Assembly (NCBI RefSeq): GCF_010725885.1
Contig: NZ_AP022600.1
Coordinates: 2,108,001 to 2,172,000 of the forward strand
Source: Mycolicibacterium tokaiense
GTDB taxonomy: Bacteria; Actinomycetota; Actinomycetes; Mycobacteriales; Mycobacteriaceae
Direction of reading: 5' to 3'
Length of the DNA: 64,000 nucleotides
Made by a program: the position numbers and the translations under genes. Position 1 is the first letter of the stretch, and the number at the start of each line of letters is the position of its first letter. The notes below the pieces were generated by a model. The model had not been told where the DNA came from, made no database searches, and worked only from the letters and a program-made list of their open reading frames with translations. Below, piece after piece: positions 60,992 to 64,000 of the stretch.

Positions 60992-61274
60992 GGAGGGACT
61001 CTACTGCGGGATTGAGGGCACAAAGCCGCCTGCACCACTGAATCCGTAGCTGAATCGTTGCAACCACGCGGTGACCACCAGGAACCTTTGTTTTTTGATT
61101 TGCGCCGGACTTGCGCGCAGGGTAATTTTTGCGATGCGCCCGACATGTCGGGTTGGGGAACGGATCGTGATGTCCGACCGTTCGATCGCACCTTTGCCAC
61201 GGTGGAGTGGCGCCTCATGAGGCGGCCGTCGAGGGGTCGGTCGTCGCCCATGATCACGTCCACCGTGCCAGCGG
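60992..61274. promoter_or_regulatory. Intergenic region upstream of the Rv3651-like gene with two 14-bp palindromes
   Basis: 283 bp without a gene. Two perfect palindromes, CCCGACATGTCGGG (61139-61152) and CGCCTCATGAGGCG (61211-61224), lie 58 bp apart. A TAGAGT -10 box for the minus-strand gene is at 60998-61003. A T-run (TTTTTTGATTTG, about 61090) is also present. They may be operators or parts of a leader; no regulator gene is adjacent. Confidence 0.35.
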
Positions 61275-63590
61275 TCAGCCCAGTCGTGCTATCTCGTTCA
61301 GCACAGAGCGAAGCACGACAACCGCGCCCGCCTTGTCGAGCGGGTCGTTTCCGTTGCCGCACTTCGGTGACTGAACGCAGGACGGGCAGCCCTGCGGGCA
61401 TTCGCAGGCCTCGATCGCCGCGGCGGTGGCGGCCAGCCACGTCTGGATCTGGCGGTACCCGCGTTCGGCGAAACCCGCCCCGCCCGGGTGCCCGTCGTAG
61501 ACGAACACAGTAGGCAGCCCGCTGGGGCCGACGGCCGTGGACACCCCACCGATGTCGCCGCGGTCGCAGCTGGCCACCAGTGGCAACAGACCGATGGCCG
61601 CGTGTTCGGCCGCATGCAGCGCACCCGGGATCCGCAGGAGCTCGATCCCGTTGCGTTCCAACAGTTCCGGGGTCAGTGTGTACATGACCGCCACCGTCTG
61701 CAGAGTCGACGTCGGCATGGCGAGTTCGACGTAATCGAGCACCTCGCCGGCCGGTGTGCGGCGCAGGTAACCGACCACCGTGTTGGTCACCGCCACCGGC
61801 ACCAGTCCCACCGTGACGTCGCCGAGCTCGACCTGCTCGCCGGGAGCCGTGACGCTGATGTCGGTGACCTCGCGAGCGTGGGTGGTGTATCCCGGCTCCT
61901 CGGCGTGCACGAACGCCACCGCCGACTCGAAGTCCAGGTCGTCGACGACGTAGGTTTCGCCCTGGTGCAGGTACACCGCCCCCGGATGCACGGTGGCGGG
62001 GGCCTGTCCGGCGCCGGTGCTGCCGAGCATCCGCCCGGTGCCGGACTCCAGAATGGCGATCTGCCCACCGATGGACCCGCGGATGTCCACGGCGGGATGC
62101 GGATCCACGCCCGGTGCGGGGTAGTAGAGGCCTCCCCGGTGCCGCAGCAGACCGTCGTCGATCAGCCCACCCACCACGGTTTCGGCGCCCCACATCCGCA
62201 CTTCGGCGTCGCTGACGGGCAGTTCCACTGCGGCGCAGAGCAGCTGAGGTCCCAGCACATACGGGTTGCCGGGATCGATGACCACCCGCTCGATCGGTCT
62301 GTCCAACAACGCCGACGGATGGTGCACCAGGTAGGTGTCCAGGGGGTCGTCGCGGGCGATCAGCATCACCAGCGAGCCCTGACCCCGGCGGCCCGAGCGG
62401 CCGGCCTGCTGCCAGAACGAGGTGACGGTGCCGGGGAACCCGGCCATCACGACGGCGTCCAGGCCGGAGATGTCGACACCGAGTTCGAGGGCGTTGGTGG
62501 TCGCGACGCCGCGCAGGCGCCCGTCGGACAGTGCCGCCTCCAGTGCCCGGCGGTCCTCGGCGAGGTAGCCGGCCCGGTACGACGCCACCGTTTCGGCCAG
62601 TTGCGGTGCGGTGTCCTCGAGTCGGGCCCGGGCACCCAGTGCGGTGAGCTCGGCCCCGCGCCGAGATCGGACGAAGGTCAGGGTGCGGGCTCCCTCGGTG
62701 ATCAGATCCGCCATCACCCGCGCGGCCTCCGCGCCCGCCGAGCGCCGCACCGGGGCGCCGTTCTCACCGGTGATGTCGGTGCGCAGCGCGGGCTCCCACA
62801 ACGCGACCGTGCGGGCGCCGTGCGGCGAACCGTCTGCGGTGACCTCGGCGACGGTCTCGCCGATCAGCTCGGCCGCGGTCTCGCCGGGCGAGGCGGTGGT
62901 GGCGCTGGCGAACACCACCGTGGGTGCGCCGGAGTAGCGGCGCGACAACCGCAACAGCCGGCGCAGCACCATTGCCACGCCGGAACCGAAAATGCCGCGG
63001 TAGTAGTGGCATTCGTCGACCACGATGTAGCGCAGGCCGCGCAGGAACACCGCCCACCGGGCATGGTTGCGCAGCAGCGAGAGGTGGATCATGTCGGGAT
63101 TGGAGAACAGCCAGCGCGACCGTTCCCGGGCGAACCGGCGGACCTCGGGCGCGCTGTCGCCGTCGTAGGCGGTGGGGGCGATCTCGGCCAGCAGCGGAAG
63201 TGTCGAGCACAGCTCGTGGGCGGTGCGCAGCTGGTCGTGGCCCAGCGCCTTGGTGGGCGACAGGTACAGCACCCGGGCCTGCCGGTCGGTGGCCAGGGTC
63301 TGCAAGATCGGCAGTTGGTAGGCCAGTGATTTCCCGGACGCGGTCCCGGTGCTGAGCACCACGTGCCTGCCGGCGTGTGCCAACTCGGCGGCCTCGGTCT
63401 GATGCGACCAGGGTGCGGTGATGCCGCGGTCGGTGAACAGTGCCACGATCTCGGGATCGGCCCAGGTCGGCCACGGTGCGGTGCGGGCCGTGCGAGCAGG
63501 CATTTCGGCGACGTGGCGGATGGGATCCTCACCCGGCCCAGCGCCGGAAACGGCTGCTGAGAGCAGTTCGCTGCCGAAATTCACCGTCAC
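61275..63590 (-). CDS. MrfA/DUF1998-type DEAD/DEAH helicase
   Basis: A 771-residue superfamily 2 helicase, the Rv3649 counterpart. Motifs: Q-type WSHQTEAAE (61-69), Walker A TGTASGKS (81-88), DECH (192-195), FASATTASP, and motif VI QQAGRSGRRG. The C-terminal DUF1998-like domain has a cysteine cluster (C729, C731, C735, C738, C744) that would bind zinc. The Bacillus relative MrfA acts in repair of mitomycin damage. GTG 63590 gives the M. tuberculosis length; GTG 63641 is an in-frame alternative. It is divergent from cspA. Confidence 0.9.
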   Translation of the reverse strand: MTVNFGSELLSAAVSGAGPGEDPIRHVAEMPARTARTAPWPTWADPEIVALFTDRGITAPWSHQTEAAELAHAGRHVVLSTGTASGKSLAYQLPILQTLATDRQARVLYLSPTKALGHDQLRTAHELCSTLPLLAEIAPTAYDGDSAPEVRRFARERSRWLFSNPDMIHLSLLRNHARWAVFLRGLRYIVVDECHYYRGIFGSGVAMVLRRLLRLSRRYSGAPTVVFASATTASPGETAAELIGETVAEVTADGSPHGARTVALWEPALRTDITGENGAPVRRSAGAEAARVMADLITEGARTLTFVRSRRGAELTALGARARLEDTAPQLAETVASYRAGYLAEDRRALEAALSDGRLRGVATTNALELGVDISGLDAVVMAGFPGTVTSFWQQAGRSGRRGQGSLVMLIARDDPLDTYLVHHPSALLDRPIERVVIDPGNPYVLGPQLLCAAVELPVSDAEVRMWGAETVVGGLIDDGLLRHRGGLYYPAPGVDPHPAVDIRGSIGGQIAILESGTGRMLGSTGAGQAPATVHPGAVYLHQGETYVVDDLDFESAVAFVHAEEPGYTTHAREVTDISVTAPGEQVELGDVTVGLVPVAVTNTVVGYLRRTPAGEVLDYVELAMPTSTLQTVAVMYTLTPELLERNGIELLRIPGALHAAEHAAIGLLPLVASCDRGDIGGVSTAVGPSGLPTVFVYDGHPGGAGFAERGYRQIQTWLAATAAAIEACECPQGCPSCVQSPKCGNGNDPLDKAGAVVVLRSVLNEIARLG

Positions 63591-63754
63591 GTCCGCCAAT
63601 TGTTCACGAGTCTGTAGCAACGAGACTGTCGCGTCGGCCACGAACGTGCTTGGATATGGGTGGTCGCAGCTTCTGTGTGGTGTCAAAGCTTTCGCAGGAT
63701 CGACGTTGCGGTCGCGGTTCCTGCGAAGGATGTGCGGTCGGAACGGGCCCGGTA

Positions 63755-63769
63755 CACCGAGACTCGGTG
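63755..63769. other. Palindrome in cspA upstream region
   Basis: CACCGAG-A-CTCGGTG, a perfect 7-1-7 inverted repeat 40 bp before the cspA start. It could be an operator or, if transcribed, part of a structured leader such as those that control cold-shock mRNAs. Confidence 0.4.
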
Positions 63770-63809
63770 CACCGCACCCGGTAGGTACGAGTTAAGGAAA
63801 GATCGAAAG

Positions 63810-64000
63810 ATGCCACAGGGAACTGTGAAGTGGTTCAACGCGGAGAAGGGCTTCGGCTTCATCGCCCCCGAGGACGGCTCCGCTGATGTGTTCGTCCACT
63901 ACACGGAAATCCAGGGTTCGGGCTTCCGCACCCTGGAAGAGAACCAGCGAGTCGAGTTCGAGGTCGGCCAGAGCCCCAAGGGCCCCCAGGCCACCGGCGT
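63810..64000 (+). CDS. cspA: Cold-shock protein A (3' end cut by window edge)
   Basis: The first 63-64 codons of a cold-shock domain protein that should be about 67 residues. RNP1 KGFGFI (13-18) and RNP2 VFVHY (27-31) bind single-stranded RNA or DNA; the [17 protein letters not shown] opening is identical in kind to M. tuberculosis CspA (Rv3648c). ATG 63810 follows an AAGGAA site. It is divergent from the helicase gene across about 220 bp. Confidence 0.95.
   Translation, partial: MPQGTVKWFNAEKGFGFIAPEDGSADVFVHYTEIQGSGFRTLEENQRVEFEVGQSPKGPQATG

Overview
The window comes from a high-GC actinobacterium, almost certainly a fast-growing Mycobacterium (Mycolicibacterium type). The right-hand two thirds follow, in reverse order, the Mycobacterium tuberculosis block Rv3648c to Rv3696c as I remember it: cspA, helicase, Rv3651, the tad/flp pilus genes, ssd, HAD phosphatase, acs, protease, ephE, marP, nudL, thioredoxin, nth, crp, MBL, ridA, two ArsA-like ATPases, whiB4, ponA2, metallophosphoesterase, cds1, then the DUF4129/DUF4350/MoxR/DUF58/SpoIIM/RDD group and glpK. 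The dpp transporter and PE genes that M. tuberculosis has in this block are absent. Many genes start with GTG and many starts look leaderless.

Layout. 1-5.5 kb: methyltransferases, a GCS2-type ligase, an MHS-family permease and glpK. 5.5-15.3 kb: an accessory stretch inserted between glpK and the RDD gene. It holds two PadR regulators around a DKNYY-repeat protein, an NCS1 permease/GntR regulator/carotenoid oxygenase group, an exported Mn-type superoxide dismutase, and a TetR/MFS efflux pair. 15.3-23 kb: the conserved MoxR-DUF58 membrane group and a GatB/YqeY protein. 23-35 kb: a second accessory stretch ending at tRNA-Pro(CGG). It contains an F420-type oxidoreductase, a decayed gene, a methyltransferase/CDGSH pair, a MerR-flanked operon (SDR, SRPBCC, TesB thioesterase, haem-oxygenase-like di-iron enzyme), and an arsenic island with two ArsR units, ArsO, an MFS pump, Acr3 and two kinds of arsenate reductase.

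35-55 kb is conserved housekeeping: cysteine desulfhydrase, phosphoesterase, PonA2, WhiB4, the ATPase pair, Crp, and the nth-thioredoxin-nudL-marP chain of overlapping genes, followed by EphE, a holin-like protein, a secreted protease and acetyl-CoA synthetase. Two RNA genes sit here by position and structure: the 6S-like Ms1 (MTS2823) RNA and the C-rich-loop 6C (B11) RNA. 55.5-60 kb is a complete tad/flp pilus operon with overlapping genes, in which two small pseudopilin genes appear to begin with CTG. The window closes with an Rv3651-like protein, an MrfA-type helicase and the start of cspA.

Most notable signals: a Crp-like palindrome inside the Ms1 promoter; the CTG starts in the pilus operon; an intergenic hairpin family found at two convergent gene junctions; a thioesterase/di-iron enzyme operon that could act on free fatty acids; an exported MnSOD whose 3' end overlaps an efflux pump gene by 70 bp; and operator motifs shared between the two arsR promoters. 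Comparisons with named M. tuberculosis genes are from memory, not from a search.
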